Shown here: positions 9,607 through 17,235 of the stretch, in pieces | Layout of the letters: the number at the start of each line of letters is the position of its first letter | Position numbering within the stretch: position 1 is the stretch's first letter | Source: Bacillus smithii | GTDB lineage: Bacteria > Bacillota > Bacilli > Bacillales > DSM-4216 | Direction: 5' to 3' | NCBI RefSeq assembly: GCF_001050115.1 | Contig: NZ_CP012024.1 | Location: 3,122,001 to 3,186,000 of the forward strand | DNA: 64,000 nucleotides | Notes under the pieces: generated by a model | What the model saw: the letters and a program-made list of their open reading frames with translations, nothing else | Database searches by the model: none | What the model was told of the DNA's origin: nothing | Made by a program: the position numbers and the translations under genes

Positions 9607-10395
9607 ATGAAAATTGAAGAGTTGATCAATAAGCATTATAACCAACTCCATGATAATGACCTTCATATTTTAAAATATATTTTAAACAACAAAAGCTCCT
9701 GCTATGAATTAGGAATCAATAGTTTAGCAGAGAAATGTAATGTTTCTCGCTCATCCATTTTACGATTAGCACAAAAACTAGGCTTTAGCGGGTATAGCGA
9801 GTTTCGAGTATTTTTGAAATGGCAAGACCAAAAAGATCCGAATATCCACAAAAGTGGAGTGGAAATTTTAAGAAACGATATTCTTGAAACATTAAAATAT
9901 GTGAAGAATACAGATTTTTCCGAAATATGCCGTTTGATCTATCATACTGAAAAAATATTTGTTTACGGAACAGGAACCGCTCAATTAAATTGTGCTTTCG
10001 ATTTACAACGAATGTTTCTTCCCGTGCAGAAATATTTCCATGTGATCCAAGCACAAACTGAGTTTGAAATGATCATCAAAGATTTAACATTGAACGATTT
10101 GATCATCATCATTTCGTTTTCTGGTGACACTCCATCCATTTTTCCAGCCGTTCAATCGTTAGTCGCAAAAGGAATCCCGTTTATTTCCGTCACGAATTTA
10201 AAAAACAATCGATTGGCAAGAATGACTCCATACAATTTATATGCCTATAGTTCATGCAATGAACTAAAGGATGGAACAAAACTGAATACGTTTTCTTCTT
10301 TCTTTATTGTTGGTGAAATGCTTTTTCACCATTATGTAGATTTTATAAAACAAAAAGAAAGTGATCAAAACGATGAACAAGGATCCATTCATTGA
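9607..10395 (+). CDS. malR: RpiR-family maltose regulator
   Basis: A 262-residue regulator with an N-terminal RpiR-type HTH domain (residues about 1-75, with NSLAEKCNVSRSSILRLAQK as the helix-turn-helix) and a C-terminal SIS phosphosugar-binding domain (VYGTGTAQLNCAFDLQRM, then IIISFSGDTPSIFP). In B. subtilis the equivalent MalR (GlvR) activates the maltose PTS operon, so maltose 6-phosphate is the likely inducer. It has a good RBS (AGAGGAGGGAT) and its own promoter region after the malA terminator. It is followed by an EIIA gene 115 bp downstream on the same strand. Activator versus repressor role cannot be told from sequence. Confidence 0.9.
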   Translation: MKIEELINKHYNQLHDNDLHILKYILNNKSSCYELGINSLAEKCNVSRSSILRLAQKLGFSGYSEFRVFLKWQDQKDPNIHKSGVEILRNDILETLKYVKNTDFSEICRLIYHTEKIFVYGTGTAQLNCAFDLQRMFLPVQKYFHVIQAQTEFEMIIKDLTLNDLIIIISFSGDTPSIFPAVQSLVAKGIPFISVTNLKNNRLARMTPYNLYAYSSCNELKDGTKLNTFSSFFIVGEMLFHHYVDFIKQKESDQNDEQGSIH

Positions 10396-10510
10396 AAAGC
10401 ACTCAAACTCAAAGGCATTCTTCTAAGACTTTTTGGAATACGGTAATCTCCCCTTTTCATGTTATGTTATTCTATCTTACTCAAACTATTCACGAAAGAT
10501 GGGTTGAGAC

Positions 10511-11029
10511 ATGTTAAAAAATGTATTTCGTAAAAGAGCCAAAAAAGTGATTGAAGAATTATATTCTCCACTAAGCGGAGAAGTGATACCATTAGAGCAC
10601 GTCCCTGACCCTGTGTTTGCTCAAAAAATGATGGGTGACGGTTTAGCCATTATCCCAAGTAGCGGAAAAGTGGTTTCTCCAACCAATGGGAAAATCGTGA
10701 AAATCTTCCCTACAAAACACGCCATAGGTCTCCTCTCAGATAAAGGATTGGAAATCCTTATACATATTGGCTTAGATACAGTAGAATTAAATGGAGAAGG
10801 ATTTGAAGTATTCGTTCAAAATGGACAAATCGTAAAAACCGGAGAGCCTTTATTAAAGGTGGATTTGGAGTATTTAGAAAGAAAGAATAAAGAAATAGTA
10901 ACTCCTGTGATCATTACAAACATACTTGAAAAAGTGGAAAGTTTGGAATACGCCGCTCATCACGTCGTAACAAAAGGAGAAATTTTGCTGACATGTCATG
11001 TGAAAATGTGGGAAAAAGAATCTCTTTAA
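10511..11029 (+). CDS. PTS glucose-type EIIA protein
   Basis: A 172-residue stand-alone EIIA of the glucose family, which carries phosphate from HPr to EIIB. The core motif LIHIGLDTVELNGEGF contains the phosphoacceptor His85, and His70 in FPTKHAIG is the second active-site histidine. MalP in this window lacks EIIA, and B. subtilis MalP borrows EIIA from other permeases. A dedicated copy beside malP-malA-malR therefore suggests a self-contained uptake system. The 19 N-terminal residues are basic and atypical. The ribosome-binding site is weak (GATGGGTTGAG). Family assignment is firm and partnership with MalP is inferred from proximity. Confidence 0.9.
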   Translation: MLKNVFRKRAKKVIEELYSPLSGEVIPLEHVPDPVFAQKMMGDGLAIIPSSGKVVSPTNGKIVKIFPTKHAIGLLSDKGLEILIHIGLDTVELNGEGFEVFVQNGQIVKTGEPLLKVDLEYLERKNKEIVTPVIITNILEKVESLEYAAHHVVTKGEILLTCHVKMWEKESL

Positions 11030-11136
11030 TACGATACAATATGGCGACTTACCCATACGGCTATCACAACGAAAACCAAATAAACGCATGGCAGAATGGA
11101 CCAATGGCGAATATCAAAATGTTTAGTACAACAAAG

Positions 11137-11170
11137 AAAAGCCCGGCGGAGAAATCTCTGCTGGGCTTTG
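11137..11170 (-). terminator. Terminator downstream of truncated BI-1 copy
   Basis: AAAGCCC/GGGCTTT arms around a GGCGGAGAAATCTCTGC core. It belongs to a set of related hairpins found behind several minus-strand genes in this window. Confidence 0.7.
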
Positions 11171-11189
11171 ACAAGTTTCTTGACCGGTC

Positions 11190-11470
11190 TTAATCGTCTC
11201 TTCCCCAAATACCGAGGAATTGAAGAATATCGATAAATAAGTTAATGAAATCCAAATACAGAGATAATGTTAATGCCGGAACCATTTCTTCCGTAATGTG
11301 ACGGTGTTTCATTTGGTTGACATCAAAAAGTATATAAAGAGAGAAAACGATGGACCCGATGACCGAACTTACGAGCATTCCACCGGAAGTTAACGGACTA
11401 AAAATATTAAAAAATGCTAATGAACACAAACGCTAATAAGGCGACAAATATAATGGTGCCCAAAAACTCA
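11190..11470 (-). pseudogene. Truncated BI-1 (YetJ-like) gene copy
   Basis: The frame encodes the C-terminal third of a Bax-inhibitor-1 family protein (SVIGSIVFSLYILFD, ITEEMVPALTLSLYLDFINL) and is nearly the same as the end of the intact gene at 15254-15901. Nucleotide similarity continues past the frame, to about 11470, where it abruptly meets the flank of the next gene's terminator. The N-terminal two thirds are gone and a frame disruption lies near 11420. It was probably made by duplication followed by deletion. Confidence 0.85.
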
Positions 11471-11471
11471 C

Positions 11472-11656
11472 TTGCTTTTCAGAACTCTATTAAGATTCAT
11501 CCAAAAGACAAAAGACGAGGAGCTGCTCCCTCGTCTTTTTCTTTAGACATATAAATCGTTATCTTCCGCTATGAACGCTAATCATGGCTACGCCTGCCAC
11601 AATGAGCAGCACGCCTGCTATTTTCCAACTCGTCAGCGTTTCTCCGAAGAAGAAAT
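11472..11656. repeat. Duplicated segment, intron-free copy
   Basis: Matches 5247-5278 joined to 5919-6073. The uninterrupted junction at 11503/11504 is the empty insertion site of the group IIC intron. Confidence 0.9.
11504..11540 (-). terminator. Terminator of DMT-DUF2304-GT2 operon
   Basis: On the minus strand AAAGACGAGGGAGC pairs with GCTCCTCGTCTTT and is followed by TGTCTTTTGG. It ends the operon read from 12999. Confidence 0.8.
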
Positions 11657-11927
11657 AGGCCCCAAACAATGCAAACACGTAGGCAAGCGATTGGATCGGG
11701 TACGCCACGCTTAACGGAACTTTCGATAAAATAAACAGCCACAACACCGTAGCAGCCCCGTACAAAATCAAACCGGTCAATATATACGGCGATAGCAGCA
11801 GCTTCAAAATCCCCAAAAGAGAGGAAAAACTTTGGCCGCTTTTCATCATCCCGTATTTCCATAAAAATTGTCCGCTCACCAATATGAGAGTGTTGACCAA
11901 TATCAGCACAAAATTAATCGGCGTCAT
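11559..11927 (-). CDS. Small DMT/EamA-type membrane transporter
   Basis: A 122-residue, four-helix membrane protein of the drug/metabolite transporter (EmrE-ArnE/F-like) class. Seen: hydrophobic segments starting at residues about 3, 36, 62 and 100, and the ending VAGVAMISVHSGR. Its start overlaps the DUF2304 gene by 14 bp, and that gene follows a GT2 polyprenyl-phosphate glycosyltransferase by 9 bp. In known three-component systems (ArnC/ArnEF/ArnT; CsbB/GtcA/YfhO) a small flippase of this kind turns over undecaprenyl-phosphate-sugar. I infer that role here. A drug exporter is possible but less supported by context. Confidence 0.8.
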   Translation of the reverse strand: MTPINFVLILVNTLILVSGQFLWKYGMMKSGQSFSSLLGILKLLLSPYILTGLILYGAATVLWLFILSKVPLSVAYPIQSLAYVFALFGAYFFFGETLTSWKIAGVLLIVAGVAMISVHSGR

Positions 11928-12303
11928 GGCGTTCCTCCTTTTCCGCTCTGAGCGAATGTTTCAGATCTTCCAGTTCTTTTTCTACATAGGCCAGTTCTTG
12001 AATGACTTTGGTCAACTTTGCCTGCTGTTTGGATAAAACAATCGTATGATACATCAGCAAAGTCAGCACGACGAAAAAAGCCGCCACAAAAATAAAAGAC
12101 GGCATATACGAAATGCCAACGGCCCGTGCCAATCGATTTAAAACCGGAAGCAAACATGCAATCAAGATCGCCGCAACAGACAAAACCAGCCAAAGGAACG
12201 CCTGCTGATCCTGCAGTTTATTTTTGGAAGTTAGCCACACGACTTGCACGAAAAACAACACGGCCATGACAATCGAAATGATTTGCACAAACCCCATAAA
12301 CAT
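11914..12303 (-). CDS. DUF2304 membrane protein
   Basis: A 129-residue protein with three predicted transmembrane segments (residues about 5-25, 33-52, 66-90) and a C-terminal coiled coil rich in Lys/Glu (QQAKLTKVIQELAYVEKELE). This is the DUF2304 pattern, a family habitually found next to GT2 polyprenyl-phosphate glycosyltransferases. It lies 9 bp downstream of the GT2 gene and overlaps the flippase gene, so the three are translated together. It is likely an accessory or scaffolding subunit of the lipid-linked sugar machinery. No catalytic motif is visible. Confidence 0.82.
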   Translation of the reverse strand: MFMGFVQIISIVMAVLFFVQVVWLTSKNKLQDQQAFLWLVLSVAAILIACLLPVLNRLARAVGISYMPSFIFVAAFFVVLTLLMYHTIVLSKQQAKLTKVIQELAYVEKELEDLKHSLRAEKEERHDAD

Positions 12304-12312
12304 AACGCTCCT

Positions 12313-12999
12313 TTAAAAAACCGATCGAATTAAAGAAAAAAACGTGACTTTTAACATATAGTAAATGGATCGAAACGGTGTAATGGAAGATTGTCCGCCT
12401 TGCCGTTCATTCATTTCCACTTTAATCTCTTTTATTTTGAAATGCTGGTGCGCCAATTTCACCAATACTTCCACTTCCGGATAGTCAACCGGATAGTGGC
12501 GGACAAACTCTTTCATTACTTTGCGGTTGACAATGCGGTAGCCCGATGTCGGATCGGTTACTTTAATGTGAGCAATCCATTTTAACATATAATAAAAATA
12601 ATAAATGCCCAATCTCCTGATCCAACTGCCTTTATACCCGGTTTTTTCCACAAATCGAGACCCGATGACCATATCGTAATCGGAGCCGGTGATGGCCTGC
12701 ACTAATTTTTCCAAGTCTTTCGGATCATGTTGGCCGTCGGCATCCAATTGGATCGCATAATCGTATCCGTTCCTGTACGCATAAATATAGCCGGTTTGCA
12801 TCGCTCCGCCGATTCCAAGATTCGCCGCCAGACTGATATGGGGAATTTGATGTTCGTTTAAAATTTCTTCCGTCCGATCGGTGGACCCATCATTCACGAC
12901 AATAAAATCATAGCTGCAGGAGTTTCGAAGCCGGTTTACAGTATGGTGTATCGTGTCCTCTTCGTTGTAGGCAGGGATGATTATCAAGATTTTTTCCAT
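12313..12999 (-). CDS. GT2 polyprenyl-phosphate glycosyltransferase
   Basis: A 228-residue GT-A fold enzyme of the DPM1/CsbB type. It has IIPAYNEEDTI at the start, VVNDGSTDRTEEIL, and the metal-binding QLDADGQHDP (DxD). The TSGYRIVNRKVM acceptor-side segment follows. There are no large C-terminal membrane helices, so it resembles the soluble, membrane-associated DPM1 group rather than CsbB itself. It is predicted to make undecaprenyl-phosphate-hexose. It heads the operon GT2-DUF2304-DMT and is divergent from a multi-helix GT39-like transferase, giving all parts of a membrane glycosylation pathway. Confidence 0.9.
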   Translation of the reverse strand: MEKILIIIPAYNEEDTIHHTVNRLRNSCSYDFIVVNDGSTDRTEEILNEHQIPHISLAANLGIGGAMQTGYIYAYRNGYDYAIQLDADGQHDPKDLEKLVQAITGSDYDMVIGSRFVEKTGYKGSWIRRLGIYYFYYMLKWIAHIKVTDPTSGYRIVNRKVMKEFVRHYPVDYPEVEVLVKLAHQHFKIKEIKVEMNERQGGQSSITPFRSIYYMLKVTFFSLIRSVF

Positions 13000-13086
13000 A
13001 AGACAAAATCCTCCGGCTCTGTAAATTCAAAGCAGAATTTTCATGATATAATGCAAATGAAAAATGACAATAGAAAGGATCTCCAT

Positions 13087-14283
13087 ATGCCAACGATTCA
13101 TAAACGAAACATAATCGGTTATGTATTCTTGTTTCTTCTTACGGAAGCAATACTACTTTTTTATTTATATCAAACCGGAAAACAATTCTTTCGCATTACT
13201 CCGGATGGTCAGCTTTATTTTAATATAGCCGAAAATTTCGTCAAGGGAAACGGGATGATCAACACCGTCCGCAAAGAGGACATTATTGTGCCCCCGCTGT
13301 TCTCCATTTTTTTAGTGCCGTTTGCGTTTTTCCACAGCGCTAAACTTTTTATTCTTTTTCAGTATGTCGTTTACGGATTCAACGGCGTCCTTCTTGCCTT
13401 TTTGGGAGAACAATTGTTTCACCGTTTCAAATCGGGCATGGCGGCCGGGCTTCTGTATGCTGTTCATCCTGTCTTGTTGTTGAACGGTCCGCAATATTTG
13501 CTGACAGAAACGCTTTTTATTACGTTTATTCTCTTAATCCTATACAGCATCTTGCGCTTTATTCGCGACGAAAAGAAAACAAAATGGCTGATAACGTCCG
13601 TAGCGCTTTTGTCGGCTAGCTTATTATTCCGGCCTCATCTTATGTATGTGTTTTTGCTGCTCGGCCTGTTATGGCTCCTATATTGGCGGACAAAAAAATT
13701 GCGAGCCGCGACGATTCTCGCCTTTTTGATTCCCGTTGTTTGTTTAGCCGCCAATGGGCTTCACAACTGGTCTCTTCACGGGAAATTTGTGCTTTTGGAA
13801 AACTATAGCGGGCAAAATCTATATATCGCCAATAATCCTCATACGAAAGTGGCGTTCTTTGCAACGACCATCGTCGACCAATTTGTAGAGCCTGAGTATT
13901 TTTCATACAGCCGATTGAGCTTATCAGAAAAAAGCGAGTTGTTAAAAGAAAAAGCCGTTCATTACATGCTCTCTTACCCCGGCGAAACGATCAAACGGCT
14001 TGTGCTGAAAACCGGTCTGTTCTTCCAAGGGATTGACGCCCTCGATTGGATGACTCTCTTCATCAGCATAGCCGGAATCGTCTGGAGTTTATGGAAAGAA
14101 AAGAAAATGCGGCTGGAAATTTTATTTCTGATCTTATTTATACTGGGATTTGCCGTTTTGACTTCCCTCGGTCTACTCGTCGGTGGACAACGCTACCGCG
14201 TTCCGATTATTCCGGTCTATCTGCTCTTTGGCGGCTACTTTCTCTCTTCTCTTTTGCCAAGACAGTTATTCCGCGGGAAATAA
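13087..14283 (+). CDS. GT39/ArnT-like membrane glycosyltransferase
   Basis: A 398-residue polytopic protein with about nine to ten hydrophobic segments and an early extracytoplasmic loop (FRITPDGQLYFNIAENFVKG) that places an acidic residue where GT-C enzymes bind lipid-phosphate sugar. The size and layout fit the PMT/ArnT glycosyltransferase superfamily. The ATG at 13087 is chosen because AAAGGAT precedes it and the frame upstream overlaps the divergent GT2 gene. Its pairing with GT2-DUF2304-DMT suggests it transfers the flipped sugar to an outer surface acceptor, such as the wall polymer, lipoteichoic acid or S-layer protein. The acceptor is unknown. Confidence 0.78.
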   Translation: MPTIHKRNIIGYVFLFLLTEAILLFYLYQTGKQFFRITPDGQLYFNIAENFVKGNGMINTVRKEDIIVPPLFSIFLVPFAFFHSAKLFILFQYVVYGFNGVLLAFLGEQLFHRFKSGMAAGLLYAVHPVLLLNGPQYLLTETLFITFILLILYSILRFIRDEKKTKWLITSVALLSASLLFRPHLMYVFLLLGLLWLLYWRTKKLRAATILAFLIPVVCLAANGLHNWSLHGKFVLLENYSGQNLYIANNPHTKVAFFATTIVDQFVEPEYFSYSRLSLSEKSELLKEKAVHYMLSYPGETIKRLVLKTGLFFQGIDALDWMTLFISIAGIVWSLWKEKKMRLEILFLILFILGFAVLTSLGLLVGGQRYRVPIIPVYLLFGGYFLSSLLPRQLFRGK

Positions 14284-14298
14284 TGAAAATGCCGATCA

Positions 14299-14358
14299 AC
14301 ACCTGGCCCTCAACCTTCATCCGTGTTGTGATGAAGGGACACCAGAGCGGCCAGGTGT
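14299..14358. other. Two-tier inverted repeat after GT39 gene
   Basis: ACACCTGGCC (14299-14308) pairs with GGCCAGGTGT (14349-14358) and encloses a second stem CTTCATC/GATGAAG. There is no T tract after it, so it is not a classic terminator. A further ATGCCCG/CGGGCAT hairpin lies near 14422-14451. Function unknown. Confidence 0.5.
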
Positions 14359-14540
14359 ATACGATCCGGTTTCTAAACATCATAAGTTTTCGAATAATCT
14401 AAATTTGTGAAGTCCATTAGATGCCCGCAATGTGATTGGTTCACGGGCATATCATCGCGATAAATCCGTGTTGGTTTCTTGATGTTTGGGCAACATTTTA
14501 AGAAAACGAATATATAAAATAGACACGACAAGATACCCCA

Positions 14541-15098
14541 CTAAATAATAGAAAGAAAACAGATCGATTGTCGGACGATCATGGTGCGGACCGCAAAGAG
14601 AACAAAAGGCAGCACAAACATCCAAGGGATGAATCTCATCGTTTTTTGAAAATGAGAGAGAAGGGTTCTATTCCACGTGAACTTTCCGAATAGGAGATAG
14701 ATATTCCCTATAATAAATCCGATCACAAAAGGCAAAATGGCAGATACATTGACGAACCCTAACAAAATGGGCACCGAAAGAGCCCCAAAAGAACCTATGC
14801 CTAGCACGGTAGAGTAGCTGAGCTTTATGACATGATGATTCAAATCTTCCCTATCATACTCTTTTAAAAGATCAGCCGCCAATTCATTCGGAGACAAAAA
14901 TTCCATTAACACACTTTGAGGAATTTCTTCCGGGCTAACCCCTTTCTTTTCTTTTTCCAATGCCTTTTCATATAAATCAGAACGAAGCTTTTGAATAAAA
15001 GGTTGTTTTACATCTTGAGGCATATCATGCAGCCTTTTGCTAAAATCTTCAAGATACGATTGAACCAGCTGATGGGAGAAAAAACGATCTTTTCTCAT
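14541..15098 (-). CDS. Conserved-type membrane protein, unknown function
   Basis: A 185-residue protein not recognised by name. The first 90 residues are soluble and charged (HQLVQSYLEDFSKRLHD, then LEKEKKGVSPEEIPQ), resembling the helical HAAS/DUF1700-type N-terminal module that precedes membrane segments. About four hydrophobic helices follow (residues 97-180). The start ATG at 15098 has GGAAGGGTG upstream. It is transcribed alone, separated from the BI-1 gene by a terminator. HAAS modules often accompany PadR regulators, but none is next to it here. Confidence 0.7.
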   Translation of the reverse strand: MRKDRFFSHQLVQSYLEDFSKRLHDMPQDVKQPFIQKLRSDLYEKALEKEKKGVSPEEIPQSVLMEFLSPNELAADLLKEYDREDLNHHVIKLSYSTVLGIGSFGALSVPILLGFVNVSAILPFVIGFIIGNIYLLFGKFTWNRTLLSHFQKTMRFIPWMFVLPFVLFAVRTMIVRQSICFLSII

Positions 15099-15192
15099 TT
15101 CCGCACCCTTCCTTATAAGGAATTTCAGGATCTCTTTAATATGACCATACTTCCTTTTGAACCTTGCGTCATATCAGCGAACGCGAATAAAG

Positions 15193-15228
15193 GAAAAGCC
15201 CCACAGAGATTTCTCTGTAGAGCTTTTG
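15193..15228 (-). terminator. Terminator of BI-1 gene
   Basis: AAAAGCTCTACAGAGAAATC pairs with GATTTCTCTGTGGGGCTTTT-type arms on the minus strand and is followed by a short T run. Related to the terminators at 11137, 19195, 20727, 23303 and 34617. Confidence 0.75.
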
Positions 15229-15253
15229 ACATACTGCAGGCCGCAACAGCCGC

Positions 15254-15901
15254 CTAATCTTTGCTTTGCCAAATACCGAGGATTTGAAGAATATTGATAA
15301 ATAAGTTAATGAAATCCAAATACAGAGATAAAGTTAATAACGGAACCATTTCTTCCGTAATGTGATGGTGTTTCATTTGGTTGAAATCAAAAAGTATATA
15401 AAGAGAGAAAACGATGGACCCGATGACCGAGTATGCGAGCATTCCACTGGAAGTTAACGGGCTAAAAATATTAAAAATGCTAATGAACACTAACGCTAAT
15501 AAGGCGACCAATAAAATGGTGCTCAAGAACGATAAATCTTTTTTAGTGACGGCACCGATCAAGCCCATGACGGCAAATATCCCGAATGTCGAACCAAAAG
15601 CCATCAAAACCACTTGCGCACCAGCTGTAGAAATATAATGACTCACGATCGGATAAGTGGTGATTCCGGAAAGGAAGGTAAAAACATAAACAAACGTATA
15701 GCCGACGCTTTTGCTTCTTCTTAACAAAAACGCTGCGAAAATCATGACAAATTCCGCTACGGCTAACGGAAACATCAATACCGGAGGAACAAATTTCCCT
15801 GCATACATACCGACCGTTGCGAATAATAAAGAAATCACAAACGTCAAAAGAACTTTTTGAAACATCGATCTTCGGTTTACTTGAACAACATCTATCATCA
15901 A
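15254..15901 (-). CDS. Bax inhibitor-1/YccA family membrane protein
   Basis: A 215-residue protein with seven predicted transmembrane helices, the BI-1 (TMBIM) family size. The B. subtilis member YetJ is a pH-sensitive calcium leak channel. Seen: the family's late segment SVIGSIVFSLYILFDFNQM and LSLYLDFINLFINILQILG, with aspartates in the positions used as the di-aspartyl sensor. The RBS is AAGGAGGGATGTTTG just before the ATG. A truncated second copy lies at 11190-11470. Expression looks monocistronic, with its own terminator. The calcium-channel role is from family knowledge. Confidence 0.92.
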   Translation of the reverse strand: MMIDVVQVNRRSMFQKVLLTFVISLLFATVGMYAGKFVPPVLMFPLAVAEFVMIFAAFLLRRSKSVGYTFVYVFTFLSGITTYPIVSHYISTAGAQVVLMAFGSTFGIFAVMGLIGAVTKKDLSFLSTILLVALLALVFISIFNIFSPLTSSGMLAYSVIGSIVFSLYILFDFNQMKHHHITEEMVPLLTLSLYLDFINLFINILQILGIWQSKD

Positions 15902-16031
15902 ACATCCCTCCTTTCTTATATTATACTTTTGTTCCTATATTATTTCCATTCTTTGTATAAAAGATGAATCTCTACTATCTACACTTTATTTAGAAGGAAA
16001 AGGTCTTTTTATTTTCCATTATAGTCATCTT

Positions 16032-16799
16032 TTAAGAATTCATCCCCCATTGGAATAACTCATCTCGTCCAATTAAATAAAATGAATCCTCCTTTTTCCA
16101 TAAACCTAGACGCTGTAACTTAAAGCGTATTAATTCTTTATTATCAAAAGATACCAACAATATCGAATAATTGAGACCTGCAGTATTTAACTCATTTGCT
16201 AGTAACTGTAAATATTTAATGTCTTTCGTATGGAAGGCTTCTGGGCTGAATTTAACCTCTGCAAACTCTCCCACTTCTCCATCCCAAAATCCAGCATCGA
16301 CCGTTTGCCGATAAACATCGCTGTCATCTTCTTTTTTATAAGAAAACGACGGAATATATTTTACCGGTTTGCCATCAACCACTACCATTACCCCATATCC
16401 AAAAACACCTTTTTTACCACTGTGCCTTAAACTAAAGACTTTTTCAAATAACTTTTCCGGAACTAGCCCGCGCATTTTTTTTCGATCTTCTTCATTTTGG
16501 CACACTGAAAAGAATTCATGAGTTAAATTAATCAATTGTAAAGTATCTGGAGCTGCTTTTTTGCGATTAGGAGCTATGGCTTGAGACCATCTTTGGAGTT
16601 TTGTTTTATAATTATCAAGCGTCCATGTACTGCTGATCCTCATAAACTCACAAAAAGGCCTAAATTGACTTCTATAAGTAAATAAAAATTCGGCAATCTT
16701 TTTTGCCGTTGGTTCAAGATTAGGGTATGGATAATCTGAATGGCAGAATTGTATTCGCATCAAAGCATTCAATTTACTCACCGACCGATTGATTTTCAT
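16032..16799 (-). CDS. PD-(D/E)XK nuclease-like protein, last gene of SecB-like cassette
   Basis: A 255-residue protein I do not recognise by name. Residues about 185-205 read VDAGFWDGEVGEFAEVKFS. An aspartate is followed by GEFAEVK, whose E-x-K fits the D-(x)n-ExK catalytic core of PD-(D/E)XK nucleases. Upstream are hydrophobic strands (VFGYGVMVVVDGKPVKYIPS) that would form the core sheet. The N-terminal 110 residues are basic and helical. Its start lies inside the SecB-like gene (26-bp overlap), so the two are translationally coupled. The gene looks AT-rich compared with its neighbours. It could be a restriction-type effector; DNA or RNA substrate is unknown and the nuclease call rests on a short motif. 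Confidence 0.55.
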   Translation of the reverse strand: MKINRSVSKLNALMRIQFCHSDYPYPNLEPTAKKIAEFLFTYRSQFRPFCEFMRISSTWTLDNYKTKLQRWSQAIAPNRKKAAPDTLQLINLTHEFFSVCQNEEDRKKMRGLVPEKLFEKVFSLRHSGKKGVFGYGVMVVVDGKPVKYIPSFSYKKEDDSDVYRQTVDAGFWDGEVGEFAEVKFSPEAFHTKDIKYLQLLANELNTAGLNYSILLVSFDNKELIRFKLQRLGLWKKEDSFYLIGRDELFQWGMNS

Positions 16800-17235
16800 G
16801 ATTCAGTTTCATTGATTCCAAGATATCCATCGTTGGTAACACAATTGGTGCGATTAGCATATGAGAAGTTAAAGAAGTTATTAAACTACGAGTATATGGC
16901 AATAACTGTGGAACCGTTTGTATATCTGTCCAGTATTCTAATTTTTCTGTTGAAGCAGAAGTATTAGCCTTAAAACGTCCTTTGTATACAATTTCGATTT
17001 TTAATACTATATCATCACTACCCTCTTCCCTACTATTCACGACGGTTTTTAAAAAAGTGTTAACTTCTTTTTCACTAATTGGTTCTAAGCGCTTTCCTAA
17101 AACAATTTCATTTACATATTTCCCCTTTTGAAACGGTTTCATCTTGTCTATATGTACAGATTCAAGACTTGCTTCTATTAACTGAATTTTTGTTTTAGCC
17201 AATGTATACAACTCGTAAGCCTGTTGATTATCCAA
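16774..17235 (-). CDS. SecB-like chaperone-fold protein
   Basis: A 153-residue protein whose C-terminal half matches the SecB pattern: VYKGRFKANT strand, QLLPYTRSLITSLTSH helix (the SecB 'lLfPyaR' region), then the API-LP block. Bacillaceae use no housekeeping SecB. SecB-like proteins in such genomes typically serve toxin-antitoxin-chaperone or defence modules. The start is TTG at 17235 with AAAGGAGTGG eight bases upstream, overlapping the stop of the preceding gene by 8 bp. The following PD-(D/E)XK-like gene overlaps its end. It is inferred to hold or stabilise one of the two partner proteins. Fold assignment is from motif reading only. Confidence 0.6.
   Translation of the reverse strand: MDNQQAYELYTLAKTKIQLIEASLESVHIDKMKPFQKGKYVNEIVLGKRLEPISEKEVNTFLKTVVNSREEGSDDIVLKIEIVYKGRFKANTSASTEKLEYWTDIQTVPQLLPYTRSLITSLTSHMLIAPIVLPTMDILESMKLNHENQSVGE

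Noticed and set aside
10993-11193. Plus-strand frame overlapping the EIIA end and a terminator hairpin
   Set aside because: It runs through the terminator, has no proper RBS, and its sequence matches nothing known.
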